From contig NC_056523.1 of NCBI RefSeq assembly GCF_019175285.1, positions 122,705,896 to 122,769,895 of the forward strand: DNA of 64,000 bases. Reading direction: 5' to 3'. Shown one piece after another: positions 42,240 to 55,200 of the stretch. The DNA is from Sceloporus undulatus (lineage: Eukaryota > Chordata > Lepidosauria > Squamata > Phrynosomatidae). A program made the position numbers and the translations under genes. The notes beneath the pieces are model-generated. The model was not told where the DNA came from and made no database searches. It saw only the letters and a program-made list of their open reading frames with translations. Positions within the stretch are counted from its first letter, which is position 1; each line of letters begins with the position of its first letter.

Positions 42240-42910
42240 CTATTCCATTAGCATCAGCGAAAGTCGCTTCCCTTGAGATTCAGGGTGTTTCTGCCCTGCA
42301 TGAGGCTGCTTTTTCTTCAGCAGAGAACACTCAATTTGTCCATGCATTTCTTCTCCTGGAGTATTCAAGGAGAGCCCTGTGACTCTAACATCATCCTTGT
42401 CTTCTCCTTCTTCTTCTTCTTCTGTATGATTTCTAACGCCTTTGCCTGATGAAGAATAAACATTTTCCCCCTAATGTTGGCACCTAAAGTTTTCCTGATG
42501 CAAAACATGTCAAGACCTCTTCAGAAATTCAGTGTTCTCTACCTACAAAGGAGCCTGTGGCTTGACAGATAGGATGGATGGATTCCAAGGAAACATCTTC
42601 CTCCTTCAAGTGCAAATGGAGGTTAAATTTCCTTGAACTTGAGACTCTCCCAGTGACCAGATGGCCAGAGGGGAAGGTGCCAGCCTCAGATAGCCCTCCC
42701 TGCTGCCATCGGGCCAGAAACAGGAAATGCAGGCCTACAACTAGTACTGTATCTCCAATGTCTTTCTCCTGTTTGCTTGATGAAGAAGAAGCCAGGCTGA
42801 CTTCAAAAGCTTGCAACATGTAACTGTGCATTTGGGTTGGCCCAATAAAGGTATCAATATCATTGTTTGGGTGTTATTGGATTTGCTATATGGCCAACAT
42901 GGCTACCGCT
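42240..42910 (+). repeat. Dispersed repeat, possibly Penelope-like, sense copy
   Basis: Ends TGATGAAGAAGAAGCCAGGC...CAATAAAGGTATCAATATCA...GCTATATGGCCAACATGGCT. Contains a (TTC)n run at about 42,405-42,422. Forms a head-to-head pair with the piece at 41,930-42,110. No clean protein domain recognised. Confidence 0.4.
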
Positions 42911-43129
42911 AGATGTTTTATGCACACACTAATTGACAGTGGCTTGTTCTTTCATACATTGTTCATTACTTCCTTATTAACAGCTTTTGGCAATTTTACC
43001 TTACTGATCTTATTCATTTAAGGCTATCTTAAATTGAAAATGTTATGTTTCCTTTCCTAGCTTTTCTTAAAACTTAATTTTGTCAAAAACATATGTTTAC
43101 ACTTTTTTCCTCTTTCAAAATGAATCAAT

Positions 43130-43461
43130 GTCCTCCACCTTCAGCTCGACTGAAGCATGAATTTACATTTCTATGAGTGTTTTAGCTTTTATTTGGTCTT
43201 GTCCTCCACTTTTCTTGAATGTCCTCCCCTTTGAGCATGACTAAGAAGCACGAATGTACATTTCTACCAGTGTTTTTAAACTTTCCTTTGGCCATGCCCT
43301 CCATTTTGATTGTAAGAAGCATGAACTGGTATTTCTATGAGTGTCTTTTTATTTGGTCATGTCCCTCCATTTTTCTTCCACGTCCTCCATTTTGAACCTG
43401 ACCAACAAACATGCATTTGCATTTCTAGGAGTGTTTCTTCGCTAATATTTGGTCATGTCCC

Positions 43462-43492
<31 letters not shown>

Positions 43493-43690
43493 TTATATTT
43501 GTAAGACGTTGAAGGAAAATGGAGGACATGGCCAAAGAAAAGCTAAAAACCAAATATATATTCACTTATATTTAGTCATTGCATATGTACATATATTAAA
43601 ATAAAAATAAAAAAAGTATGTGTGTGTGTATATATATATATATATATAGGGACATGACCAAATCTAGGCGAAGAGCCCTCCCAGAAACGT
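43130..43690. repeat. Tandem and inverted units of the AGGGTGACC-element body
   Basis: Four direct units of about 80-85 bp (near 43,131, 43,212, 43,305 and 43,382), each with GTCCTCCATTTT-like, GCATGAA and TATTTCTATGAGTGTTTT segments, are followed by (TA)n at 43,463-43,487. Inverted units then follow (GGAGGACATGGCCAAAGAAA, about 43,518) and a second (TA)n at 43,629-43,647. Confidence 0.7.
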
Positions 43691-43899
43691 GAATTCGTGC
43701 TTCTTAGTCCTCCTCATGCTGAAAGGGAGGGACGCTGAAGAAAGGTGGCAGCCAAGACCCAATAAAAGCCCAAACCCTGCTAGAAAAGGAAGGAGGACGC
43801 TGAAGAAAAGTCAAGGAAAAGACACTCATATGCTCTTTTGTCATCATGATGCTCCAAATACGTGTGTGTTTGTCTGTGTATGTCTTTCCCCCTCAACCT

Positions 43900-44268
43900 C
43901 CTCCATCTTGGGGTCCCTGGCCGCCCTCTAGATCCCCAAAGGCCTCCCCTTGAGCCCCACGTCGAGGCCGGGGCCTTTCCTTCCTCCTTTCCCTCCCGCT
44001 ATCAAGGGGGCCTCCTCGGCGTCGTCGTAGTGCCGGCTTCTCCTCCTCCTCCTCCTCCTCCCACTCTCTCCCCGCCTCCTTCTCCGGAGAGCGGTCCAGG
44101 CTGCGTCTTCTGACTCTGCTGCGGGCGCTTGGAGAGTGAGGTGAGGCCGAGGAGCCGGGCTGCTGGGTGCGAGCGAGGGGCCCTTGTCCCTGGGGCCTGG
44201 CGGGGGGGGGTCTCGCCTCGGGCCCTCCTTCCCTCCCTCCCTCCCTTCCCCTGAGAGATGGAGAAGCG

Positions 44269-44299
<31 letters not shown>

Positions 44300-44620
44300 C
44301 CTTGGGCTTTGTCTCCGTCCATCCTCTCTCTCTCCTTGCTCCCTGGAGGAAGGAGGCGGTTTTAGGACGGAGGAGCCCTTTTGCCCAAGCTGCCCTCCGT
44401 CTTCCTTTCCTTCTGTCCTCCTCGGGCCCCCTCCGCCTTTGCCTGGCCAGCGGGGTCCCCCTTTCCCGGGACCTGCCCTCCATTCCCCCGCTCGCTCTCT
44501 TTAGTGTAGCCTCTGTCCTCCCTTCGGCCCTTTTGGCGGCGGGGAGGAGGAGGGCACACGCGGGGCACCCTGGCTGCGAGGGGAGGCCATGCGTCCTCCT
44601 TTTCCCGCCTTCTCTCTCTC
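43900..44620 (+). promoter_or_regulatory. PRDX2: CpG-rich block, probable PRDX2 promoter and first exon
   Basis: GC- and CpG-rich sequence 5 kb upstream of the PRDX2 ATG exon and divergent from RNASEH2A. It contains a (CT)n run at 44,275-44,300. Frames across it on both strands are compositional. Confidence 0.55.
44050..44140 (+). other. PRDX2: Candidate PRDX2 non-coding exon 1
   Basis: CGTCTTCTGACTCTGCTGCG, then CGCTTGGAGAGTGAG, is followed at 44,141 by GTGAGG, a good donor. PRDX2 genes have a 5' non-coding exon, and the ATG exon at 49,154 needs an upstream donor. The start of this exon is a guess. Confidence 0.3.
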
Positions 44621-45019
44621 CAGGAGGAATTCCAAAATGCCCTCCAGTTTTTAAAGCATGACTTCAGGCTTTTAAGAGTGTTTCCAGCTCTTCTTCTGGA
44701 ACGTCCTACACTTTGCAGGGCTTTGTTCTCCTTTTGGCTCGGACATTGGCTGCAAAAGGGGAGAAAGAGGGAGGGGGGCCTGCTTGCCTTTCCACCTGGG
44801 ACTGGGCTCCAGGGGCCCTTCCTCGCCCCCAAAGGCCAGGCCCCAGGTGCCAAAGCAGGCAGGCCTTCTAACCTGAACCCCCCCCCCCCCCAGACTGCTC
44901 CTTGCTTGGTTTTAGCGCAGGGCGAAGGAAGCAGCGACCTGGGGCTCTGGGCAAGGAGGGCAAGCTCTTAAGCCTATGCAGAATACCCCCAGACAGAGCT
45001 TTACAAGGCTTGGGGAATT

Positions 45020-45330
45020 CTTGCCTCCTTCCCTTTTCTTTCATTTCCTTTCTTCTTTCTTTCTTTTCCTTCTTTCTTTTCTTTGTTTCCTTCTTTTCTT
45101 CCATTTCCTTCTTTCCTTCCTTTCCTTTCTTTGTTTCTTTCCTTCCCTTCTTTTCTTTCTTTGTTTCCTTTCTTTCTTTCTGTTCTTTCATCACTTCTTT
45201 TCTTTTGTTTCATTTCCTTTCTTTCTTTCTTTTCTTTGTTTCCTTCCTTCCCTTTTCTTTCATTTCCTTCCTTCCTTCTTTTTTCCTTCCTTCCTTCTTT
45301 TCTTTTCTTTGTTTCCTTCCTTTCTTTTTT
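45020..45330. repeat. 310-bp polypyrimidine tract, (CTTTC)n-like
   Basis: Nearly uninterrupted C/T with repeated TTTCTTT, TTCCTTCC and CTTTGTTTCC blocks, in sense pyrimidine orientation within PRDX2 intron 1. Long frames here are artefacts. Confidence 0.9.
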
Positions 45331-45367
45331 AGTGCAGGAGTAAATCTCCAGAGTTAGGGACACTTAG

Positions 45368-45588
45368 GCTGCATCTGCACTGCAGAAGTAATCCAGTCCA
45401 ACACCACTTTTAACTCCCTGGCTCAGTGCTATGGCATTGTGGGAATTAATAGTTTTGTGTGACATTTAGCCTTCTCTGTCAAAGAGGTCTGGGGCCATAA
45501 CAAACTGCGATTCCCTGAATTCCGTAGCATTGGGCTATAGCAGTTAATGGAGTGTCAAACTGGATTATTCAGTGCTGATGCAGCCCTT
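45368..45588. mobile_element. Palindromic MITE-like repeat, family P
   Basis: GGCTGCATCTGCACTGCAGA, CCAACACCACTTTTAACTCC on the left; AGCAGTTAATGGAGTGTCAA, GATTATTCAGTGCTGATGCA on the right. Complete. Confidence 0.7.
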
Positions 45589-46199
45589 GAATTACACCTG
45601 AAAGCTAGGTCAGTGGAAATGGGGTCTTCTGGGGCTGTTTGGACTAGGTGGGGTGTGTGGGATTGTGTGCTGTGTAACCCCAGGTTCTTTCAGCTCTTTG
45701 TCCTTTAGATTGAAGGCTCATGCTTTGCTCAAACTAGCTGTACCAGTAGCTGCAGATCTGATTACGCTCACAATGGCTTGGCATTGTCCTCCTCCAGACT
45801 TCACCCGTTTTAATCCAGAAGAAGCGGTTAAATGGCTCTGCAACACCTCCTCCTACATCTGGGAGGCCCTGATAAAGCCATTTTCTTTCTGTAGAAACTT
45901 TCCTCCTCCCTCTTTCTCTCTCTAGTCTTGAGATAAGGGCTCTTGTCTAAGGATGTTAAAATACCATTCTCTTAAAAGATCGCAATGGGGGGGCGTGGCT
46001 CTCACTGATGAGGTTTGGTTGCAAGTGAGCCTTGCATTGGGTTGCACCACGGTTTCACCCTGAAATGTGTTGCTGACTGGAAGAATGAACAGAACCGTTC
46101 TCTTGTCACAAAAATGATTGTAACCACATCACAGACCCTTTGAAGAGTCCAGAGTAGAGGCCATGTGTCCACAACCCAAACTCGTGTGTGTGCACATGC

Positions 46200-46402
46200 G
46201 CACACATTGTGTGCCTTCAGGTCACTTATGGCAACCCTATCTTGGCAAGTTTCTTCACAGAGGGTTTACCATGACCATCTTCTGAGGATGAGAGTTTATG
46301 ATTTGCCCAAGGTCACTCTGAGTTTTCGTGTCTGAGCAGGGATTCAAACCCTGCTCTTCAGAGTCATAGTCCAGAGCTCAAACCACTACACCACACTGCC
46401 CC
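46200..46402 (-). mobile_element. Sauria SINE, reverse
   Basis: Tail GTGTGCCTTCAGGTCACTTA, middle GATTTGCCCAAGGTCACTCT, head GGGATTCAAACCCTGCTCTT, then AGTCATAGTCCAGAGCTCAA and CACTACACCACACTGCC. Full length. Confidence 0.85.
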
Positions 46403-47079
46403 AAACTGGCCTTGTACTTAATTCAGGTCTTGCTTGAACAGTGAGAAGCTGGTGTGACTGGAGGAGACGACAGTGGAAGGAAGATTCTTGGATGTTGGTC
46501 TGCCTCTGACTGTTGCTTTCAGATTCCCAACCAGAGCTCGCTTTCTGCATTTTTATTTATTTTTATCAGTGCAGTTTCTCAAAGCATTTTTCCAGCACAA
46601 TTATTTGTGTGGGTGATGGCATTCCTTTTCCTGCTGTCACATGTTGCTAGAATTGTGACAGATGTATGCATTTGTTCAGAATGTTGTGAGCTCTGCTTGG
46701 TAGCTGATGAGCAGTGTTTGGAAAATCCTTATGGATAATGAGTGTTATATCTTCAAGCATAGGAGCTCATTGGGATAGTCTTTTCCTAACACAAGTTGGG
46801 CATTTGAACTGAAAAGTCAACAAACTAGCCCTAGCTGTTCTCATCTCCACTAGGAATAGGTCTTTTGTACAGCTGATGGATATTTATTGCCCAACCTACT
46901 GCAGAATATTTTGCATTACAGCAGACATGGCTGCCAACCATATATGGTTGCTAGGAAAATCTCATTTTCTCCCAGATACTGTGAGATAGCTAAACTCAAA
47001 GGCAGAGGTAACAGGAAAATCTGAGCAGGGTGATGGATTATATAGTGATTATTGCTAATCAAAAAGTGCCAAAATTTCA

Positions 47080-47190
47080 AGGCAGTGAGTTCTGGTGATC
47101 TGGTGCCACAGCAAGCTATGGTTCCCAGAAGCCATGGCAGTTAAAGTGGTGTCACTGGATTGTTTCTGTGGTGCAGATGTATACAGCCTT
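47080..47190. mobile_element. Half copy of family P
   Basis: CCATGGCAGTTAAAGTGGTG, then GGATTGTTTCTGTGGTGCAG: only the right arm remains. Confidence 0.55.
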
Positions 47191-47199
47191 GGTAACATT

Positions 47200-49150
47200 C
47201 TACTTGGTAGCTCCCTTCCAAGAAAAACAATTTGTGTGGCTCAGTTTGTAGTGCTGGGATGTGCTTCTCTCAAGGAAACCCTTGCCAGGCAGGGATACTG
47301 TGTAAAGCAAGGGATGTTAAGTGTGAGTTGTGATTTAAGATGCTGTGCCACCTACAGCAATAGGCAGTGTTAGCTTCTTGGTGTTCTAGCACCATCTAGT
47401 AGTGTTTGAAGTGTTGTGGCATATGCACAATGGAGCATCTTTCTGGAGTTATCATATGCATAGAAGAAATTGCCAGTGAAGCAATCTCTGCCAAGACAAG
47501 AAATGCAGAGAACACTGCTCAGTCTGGCTTCACACTTTGTTGAAATACTATCTCTGTAGTGCTGGCTGTAGAAAACAAAGTCACATTTGTCTTTAGCATA
47601 CTGGAAAACACTGCTTATTATATTAATAGATCAGTTAGTACCTGCCCACCTATTTGTTAGCTAGCAGGAGTTCACTGAAGATTTTTATGAAGCTAGGTAT
47701 GGCAATGTCAACGAGTATGTGGTTGTGTTGATAAGTGCTTGTTGATTTGCTTCTAGTTCTGTCTTTCAGCATTCTCATGTTCCTCTTCATGTATCTCCTA
47801 CATGCTGCTGTGTAGAAGGAGCTCAGGTTTACCTTGGTGAAAGTTACATCTGCATTGCTGTGTTGGTGTACTCAGCCTAAATATTCCAAAGAGCAAGAGG
47901 AGACTTGAGAGGTGAAGTCATGGTTGTGAAGTTATGGGACTTGGCCTGCGCAAACAGTTGTGAAACTCACACAGATATTTAAAACAGTGAGAGAAACTCT
48001 CTGGTAACAATTAAAAGCTCTTTGGGGATGGCATAGCGAGGGGAAATTCAATTGGATTTCAGTTCAAACCAAATATACTTCAAAAAGCAGAGGTTTTTCT
48101 GAGACTCTCTTCCACAAATGTTGGATAACAGTATTTTAAAAAGGCAGACATTTTGTAAGGGTTTGATTAGAAAGTGCTTGTCAGAGTGACTACACCACTA
48201 ATAAATTTCTAGCTAATTGAATTAGGTTTAGAGAAGTTGCTGGAACACATGCAAGTTAACAGGTGCTATACTGGGACTTGCTCATGCCAGACTGTCTCTA
48301 GAACATCAAAGCTGAAAGTGGCTATTTGAACCAGAAACTTTCTGCATTTTGCTACTCAGTCTTTTAATGCTTAGGGATTACTGTACCTTGAGTTGAAAAG
48401 CTGCATTTGACTGGTAAACACTTTTTCTCATGAATTGAGACTCTGTACAGTGCTTAGATGTTTTTCTCTCTCTCTCTGAAATTACAGACTGGTTAGATGC
48501 TACAGAAGTTGTGGGTATAATTTAGGTGACAGAAAGAGTTGTAAAATCTACCTAAATCTCCCTATAGTAGTAGGTAGTATTGCTATTTTGGGGGCAGTGG
48601 CAACTACTGCTACTACTTAAAGAAAAAGAAAAGAACCCTGTTCTCTGCAACCCTCAGCTTGCTTGGAAGATTTCTTTAAGAAGAAAAATAATTTCATTAT
48701 CTGTGGATGCCTGCTTCTGGTGAACTTGATCATAACCTGATGCTTTAGGTGAGGTGGGCCTGATTTCAGGCCTTAAATGGCACCCAGGAAGTTGAGTATT
48801 GGTGAATGCCTTCCTCTGGTGCCAGTTGCTCACTGTCTGCACTGTGCTAGAAAGAAATGTCAAAGGACAGGGTCTGCTGCAGTGTGAACACTTCCTCTGA
48901 AGTGCTTCCTTTCCACATGCAGTAGTTGAAGGTGAGAGAGGTCAGATACCTGATAGTGAGGACTCTGGTGATTGCAGTGGCTGAATAATGGTGTATATTT
49001 TTCTTGCATCTGGACATTTGATAGGGAGGGTGAGCATGGCTCTGATGTTGCTGCCTTTTAAATTCTCTTACTACCTGTTCTGTATCAAGTCTCTTGTTTT
49101 CAGAGACTGCTCAGTAGCCACTTTAATAGCTTTGCACTTTTCTTACATTT
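47200..49150. other. PRDX2 intron 1, unannotated part
   Basis: About 2 kb without any element or exon that I recognise. Open frames carry no domain. Confidence 0.5.
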
Positions 49151-49156
49151 CAGAAA

Positions 49157-49259
49157 ATGGCCACCGGCAATGCTCAGATTGGGAAGCCAGTTCCAGACTT
49201 CCATGCCACAGCAGTGGTAGATGGAGCCATTAAGGAATTAAAGTTGTCAGACTACAAAG
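49157..49259 (+). CDS. PRDX2: PRDX2 coding exon 1
   Basis: Encodes [19 protein letters not shown], then [15 protein letters not shown] and one base. Acceptor TTACATTTCAG at 49,153 leaves three 5' UTR bases before ATG. Donor AAAG|GTAAAA. Confidence 0.95.
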
Positions 49260-52200
49260 GTAAAAGATACTGTTGGTTCCTGACTATTTGTATTCAGTTT
49301 ATTAGTAGCAAGAGTTGCCAAGTTTATGAGAAGGCTAGGACGGTGTACACAAAAATGAAGGTTTCCCAAGGCCAATCTGAGTCAGTGGTAAAACAAGTAA
49401 AAGTTTTCATCCAGCTGTGTTCTGAAGCACAGGAGCATCAAGGCAGAAAGATCATTTATTCCAAATTATCCTCAGCCCCTAGCCTCTGAAGTAGAACTTG
49501 GAAAAGTTGCTTTTTTTGTGACTGTAACTCCCAACTCTCTGCCCGTGTGGCCAGTAGTCAGTAGGCCGACTATTGGTTCAGGAAGTTTTCATCCAGAAGA
49601 GTGAACTCTGCAAACTTTGCTCTGAAACACTGAGCTCAGGAACAGATGGTGGCTAGATCCATGATATTATATTCACTTTTTCTTTTGAAATTTGAAGGCT
49701 TGTTTTGCCCCACATGAAGCAGCAAAGGCTTATCATTATCATGGTGCAAAGTATATCTAAAGTATCCTGTATATGATGACTCCTTGTCTTATATATACAC
49801 ACACAAACATACCATGAAAGAGAATTATTTGCCTCAAGAGAAGCTGGGTGGGTGTGACTTATGGATTAGAGGACCAGTTCTGTAGTTGCTGAGGTAATTT
49901 TGCTGAGTGGCATCTTTTTTTTTTTGTCCCCTACAAAGGAAAATATGTAGTACTATTCTTCTACCCACTGGACTTCACCTTTGTGTGCCCCACGGAGATT
50001 ATAGCTTTCAGCGATCGAGCTGAGGAATTCCGCAAGATCAACTGTGAAGTTATCGCTGCCTCTGTTGACTCTCAGTTCACCCATTTGGCCTGGTGAGTCT
50101 CTGAATGCTTGTATGCACTTTTCTCATGTTAGGAGGCACATGCCAGCAGTATTATGCTAAAGGCTGACATTAAATGAAAGAATAACTGAGGTGCTCTGAC
50201 CAGATCTTTGCAAATCAGATGGACATCTAGCTGCCCTTTGAGTTCTAGCTTTCTCATAATGGGGCATGAGTGTGAATAAGGTGACACACTTGATGCTCAA
50301 GTTCAGGAGCCATTTCAATCCAGCTTTATGATCTACTGAGGCAGAGGGATAGAGTTGATGCATCCATTACAGGAATCATATTTGAGACATACTGACTGGG
50401 AGGGAGTTGGGCAAACGTTAACTGACTGAAGGGTGTAAAGGTCTACACCAGCCTTATCTTGCAAAACATGGATGCTACTAGAACTTTATCAGCCACCTTA
50501 CTAGACAGACAGCAGTGGTTTTGGTCACCAAATGGGTGTGGAGAATAGTACACTCCTGGAGAAACAGACTACAGCTAAACAGAGGGGACCTCCAGTTGCA
50601 GTTGCTGCTCTTGACAGTTTTGCATTCTTGGCCGGTTAATTTAGCTACATCTAAATTCTAAATGACTAAAGTAGTGTGGTGTGCAGATGACCTAATTAAA
50701 ACACTGTAATGTTGCAAATATGAACATTAATTTTCCTGTAGGATCAATACTCCAAGAAAGGATGGAGGCTTGGGTTCCACGAACATCCCACTTGTGTCTG
50801 ATGTCAGCCACAACATCTGTAAGAACTTTGGTGTCCTGAAGGAGGATGAAGGCATTGCGTACAGGTATGGAGATACTCAAATTTAAATTTAAATGCTAGG
50901 TAAGCCTCAAAGGGCTTACAGTTGACAGAATCCTTATTTATTTTGAAACATTGATTTTTGGTAAACCTCCTTGTATCCCCAGTTTTGAGGAAAAGACAGT
51001 GAACAAACGAAATAATAACTTATACCAGGGCAGAAACTGGATGGCAATTTCCCAGCAGACAGGGTCCTAACCTCCTGTATTCTGGGTTTAGCTCCTCCTA
51101 TTCGCTCCTGTAGGCAGGGTCAATAAACAAAAGACCGGCCCCTATATAGGGAGGAGCTAGGCCCCCCTCCCCCCCCGGAGCCTCAGTCTTGTTCTTGCCT
51201 ATGCTCCTAACAGAATGTGTCTCTTCCGAGCCAGCAAGGTTTTTCCTTTCTCCGAAAGCAGTTTGAGAGTTTTCTTGGCCTTCCCTTCTTCACCTCTCTC
51301 CTGCCTTTCCCCCCTTCTTTGGTGGTGGCTACGGCAGAGGACCCCAAGAGCACTGGCTAAGGGTCATCCTTAGCTCAGACTTCCCTAGCGCAGGGTCTGC
51401 CAGCTCAACAGATTGAGCTGGCTTCAGAGGAAGAACCATTGGGATGTGTTTGCTGTTGCTCTGCAGCTTCTTCACTACTGCCACTCCAGTCCTTTTCTTC
51501 TGTTCGTTTCTCTTGATGCCTTGGAAGCATGAAGGAAGACTTAATATGGCAAGAGCTCCCAGAATTGGAGAAAGGTCTTGGCTTTGCCCATGACTCTTCC
51601 TCTCCTCCAAAACTGCCCCCCTTTCATGGTGGGAGCACAGGAGATTTCTGCAAACAGCATTGCAGCACATGGGAGCCGTGGAAACAGATGGTGAGGGGTA
51701 TCCCCTCCATGTCTCTGTTTCTCCACATCACCTCTGCCCACCCTGTTTAAGGCCAGGGATCAGTGAGGAAACTGGCCAGAAGTCATGGAAACTTCCCTTC
51801 TCAGCATCTCTGCTCAGCCCATTGGGGCCAGAGTTCAGAGTACAGGCCAGCCAAAAGCCATGGCAAGGGATTTCTCTGCATCACCTCTGCACAGCCTGAA
51901 ACAGGGCCAAGGTCAGAGAGGCAAGCCAGCCAGAAGACACAGGAGAAGGGTGTGTACCAGGGGCCCTCTCTCTCCAGCTACCAAAAAACCTTTGCCAGAT
52001 CTAATGCCCTCACTCAGGGCAGGCATTGCCATGAGGCCTCTACCATGGCCATTGCAGGCACTATGCCTAGCATAAGGTTTAGGACTCTGCCAGGAGGGCA
52101 GATGGGGGCATAAACCCTTGGTCTCCCCCTTCCTTCCCATCTCTGGCCCCAATGGCACCCAGGACCCCAACAGGTGTGGGGGATCCTTTTGCAGACTGGG

Positions 52201-55200
52201 AAACACATGGTGGTGTTGCCAGGGCTCCTGCACATTCCTTTTGAATTCTTATAATGAGATGGTGTGTAAGGAGGCAGAGGACTCTTCCTTTATGTTGTAC
52301 AGCCGCATGGCTGTAAAGGAAGCTGGACTTGGCCCAGCAGGAGCTGATGCTTCCAATTCTAAAATGGTCTTTTTGGCTGCCACAGAGCATCCCACAAAAA
52401 AAGCACAAAGTGGCTTCATGTCCTCCCCAGAGAGAACATGGCATCTGCCAACCACTTCTAAACAGAGGCTGGAGGGCCATCTATCGGGTATGCCTTGATT
52501 GAGAGTTCCTGCATGGCAGAATGGGGTTGGACTGGATGGCCCTTGGGGTGTCCTCCAACCCAGGGATTCTATGAGAGAGCCCATGGATACTAATCCTCCT
52601 GTGTTCCCTCCCCAAAAAATGACAACAACAAAAAGGGGGGAAATCACTTGTGGATATCATGGGTGGAGAGTTCCCTTCACCCCCAATTGTGTTTGGCTGC
52701 CCCAAACTATGGCACTCCTGAGAGAGCAGCTTGAGTGCTTGGCCTCTCCTTTCCATCAGAGATTATCCTTTCTCAGGACACAGACATACCTCAGGTAAAT
52801 TAGAGCCATGTCCCACAGCAGCCCCTCTGCCCTTCCCAGCTACCTATGCAAGTGGGAAGGGAGTTGAGGACCAAGCCAGCTTCTATCATGCAGCCAGGTT
52901 ACTATAAAGCCTGCCTGAGATAAAAAGGGCTAAGCTTGTAAACCTCAGCTTGAAGTTGGGGCTGTTTTAAACATAAATAAAATAAAATGCCCTGTGAGTA
53001 TCAGGGCTACACTACAGGCCATATGCAGCTATCTACCCATGATTAGCAATCAGTCACTGCTAACTTAAGAGCAGTTTCCTCAGTGCCTGGAAGATGCTAC
53101 TGCCCAGGCAGCCTCCCTTGATGGGGCAAATAAAGGAAGGGAGAGCCCCCACATCAACAGGTCTGGGGGCTCAGATTTACAAGAGATACTGGTTAACTTT
53201 TTCTGGTGTTCATTTTATTACTGTTAGCCCATGAGGTTTGAGTTGTGCTGTTTCTGCTCACCCCACTCTCCTTTTTCCAGGCCAGAGAAGATGCCGGGAA
53301 ACTAATTCAACAAGGGAAGGGGCTAGCCATAAGCCAACATGATGACTTTTCTTCCTCCCTCATGGGCCTCTATCCTTGTCTCTATTAGGGCCAGAGCCTT
53401 TTTGCCTTAGCTGGAACAGCCTAAGACATAAGATGAACACATGGTTCTACCTCCTTTGTGCAAACTGTTATCAGCCATAGCACTTCTCATTAAGAGCATA
53501 AGCTTTAACAATACAGATTCATTTAAATGCTAATAAACAGGGTGGCTCAAGGAAGGAGAAGGCCTCTGGTCACTCAGCAGACCTCTTATGTTTACATGCA
53601 TTGAGGATCTTTGGTAAAAAAACTTCTTCTTCGTGGTCTCTGCGAATCATACAAATGGGTTTTACTGCGCAGTGCTGTTCGGATACTTCTAGAATCACTG
53701 GGCAAAGTACACTTTGCAACATATAGAAACTTTTTGGCGGTAACCCCGCCCCCCTCCTATAAAGCCCCGGTTCCCGCTCTTTTCCCCAGTTCCATTTTTT
53801 CCGCCGCGTTTGGCTGCTGTTTGGAACTTCGCTCGTGTTAGCTCGTTTTTGGATCACTGGTTTTTTGACTCGGACTGTTTTTTGGACTTTGGCGTTTCTT
53901 CTTCCCCCGTGTACTGGACTTTTGGACTGTTGACCTTGATTTTGGACTTCGTTTTGGATCTGTCGACCTCGGTAGGGATGTCTCCTCCGTTCAAGAAGTG
54001 TGACATTTGCGGGGGAAAAGTGCCGGTGCAGGATCCCCACACCTCCTGCCTTTTTTGTCTCGGGAAGGACCATGATGTGAAGTCCTGCTCCCTCTGCAAA
54101 TCGATGTCTTCCCAGGCCAGGAAGAACCGGGAATCGCGGCTTACTTCAGCGATAGCCCAGGGTAAGATCCGGGAAGGGGATCCTCGCCCGTCTTCGGCTC
54201 CTGTGGTCCCTGTTTCAGCGGCTCTTTCCGCCAGAGATGGCCCGGCAAGTGCTCCCCCATCGACATCCGATCGTTCCGGGGGTCCCAACCCCGATGCAAA
54301 TGTGGCCCGTGGATCTGACAAGCCCAGTGCCACCACCAAGCCCACCAAGCACCCGCATAAATCTGGGTCTGTGGGTACGGCCGCCGCATCGTCTTCATCT
54401 CGGAAACGGGATATCCCTGCTAAGACCTCGCGGCCGGCATCGGAGCACAAGTCCCGTAAGGAAGCTCCGTTGGACCCGAAGGATGGATCGGGGGCCCCAG
54501 ACCGGGTGGAAGGCTCACGGAGTCGCCTATCCCCTTCTTTCCTCCGGATGCACCGCGGGGCTCCGCGTCATCCAAGAAAAGGAAAGCATCCGATTCCACA
54601 TCGGAGGCTACGGCTTCCAAGAATGCGAAGCACGGCAAGGAGCACCCTCGCAAGGAGCCTGAGGTGGCTAAGGATGTGGATCGTCCGGTTCGCCCTCGCA
54701 TCCGACCGGATTCCCCGAGGCGGGACACCCTGACGGTTGCGTCCGAGGCTCAGCAAACTTCGTCGACCCCGGGACCGTCGGCGACAATGACCGTTCCCTT
54801 TCTCCTCTCAAATGAGGAGGACTCCCGGGACAGGCTCTCAAGATCTCCTTCTCGGGGTCTACCCTCGCGGTCTCCATCCCCAGCGCTTCGTTCTCCAGCG
54901 CGGAGTGAGCGACCCCCCAGGTCTCCATCGCCAGCCCCCCTGTCTCCTCTAACGGTGCCTGCCGATGATGGGCTGTTCTACGACTCCAAGGCAGACCAGT
55001 TCTACCTAAAGGTGTCCAGGGACGTCGCGATGTCCAGAGTGCGTTCAGGTGATCGCCCCCGTGATCGTTCCCGAGAGGTTTCGCAGCCGGAGAAACGCCA
55101 TCGGGACCCTGTCTCCGCTTCCAGAGCTGCTTTGCTTCAGCCGTCACCGCGACCAGCTAGGCAGAATATCGTTGTTCAGCTGGACTCCTCCGATTCCGAG

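Noticed and set aside
43893-44853. Frames of up to 196 codons on both strands near 44 kb
   Set aside because: CpG-rich, Arg/Glu/Pro-rich low-complexity translations in the probable PRDX2 promoter; no conserved motif.
44868-45363. Lys/Glu-rich and Phe/Ser-rich frames of 90-150 codons
   Set aside because: Products of the pyrimidine tract read in different frames.
49260-49489. Read-through of PRDX2 exon 1 into its intron
   Set aside because: A consensus donor at 49,260 and a matching exon at 49,939 continue the protein; the read-through has no homology.
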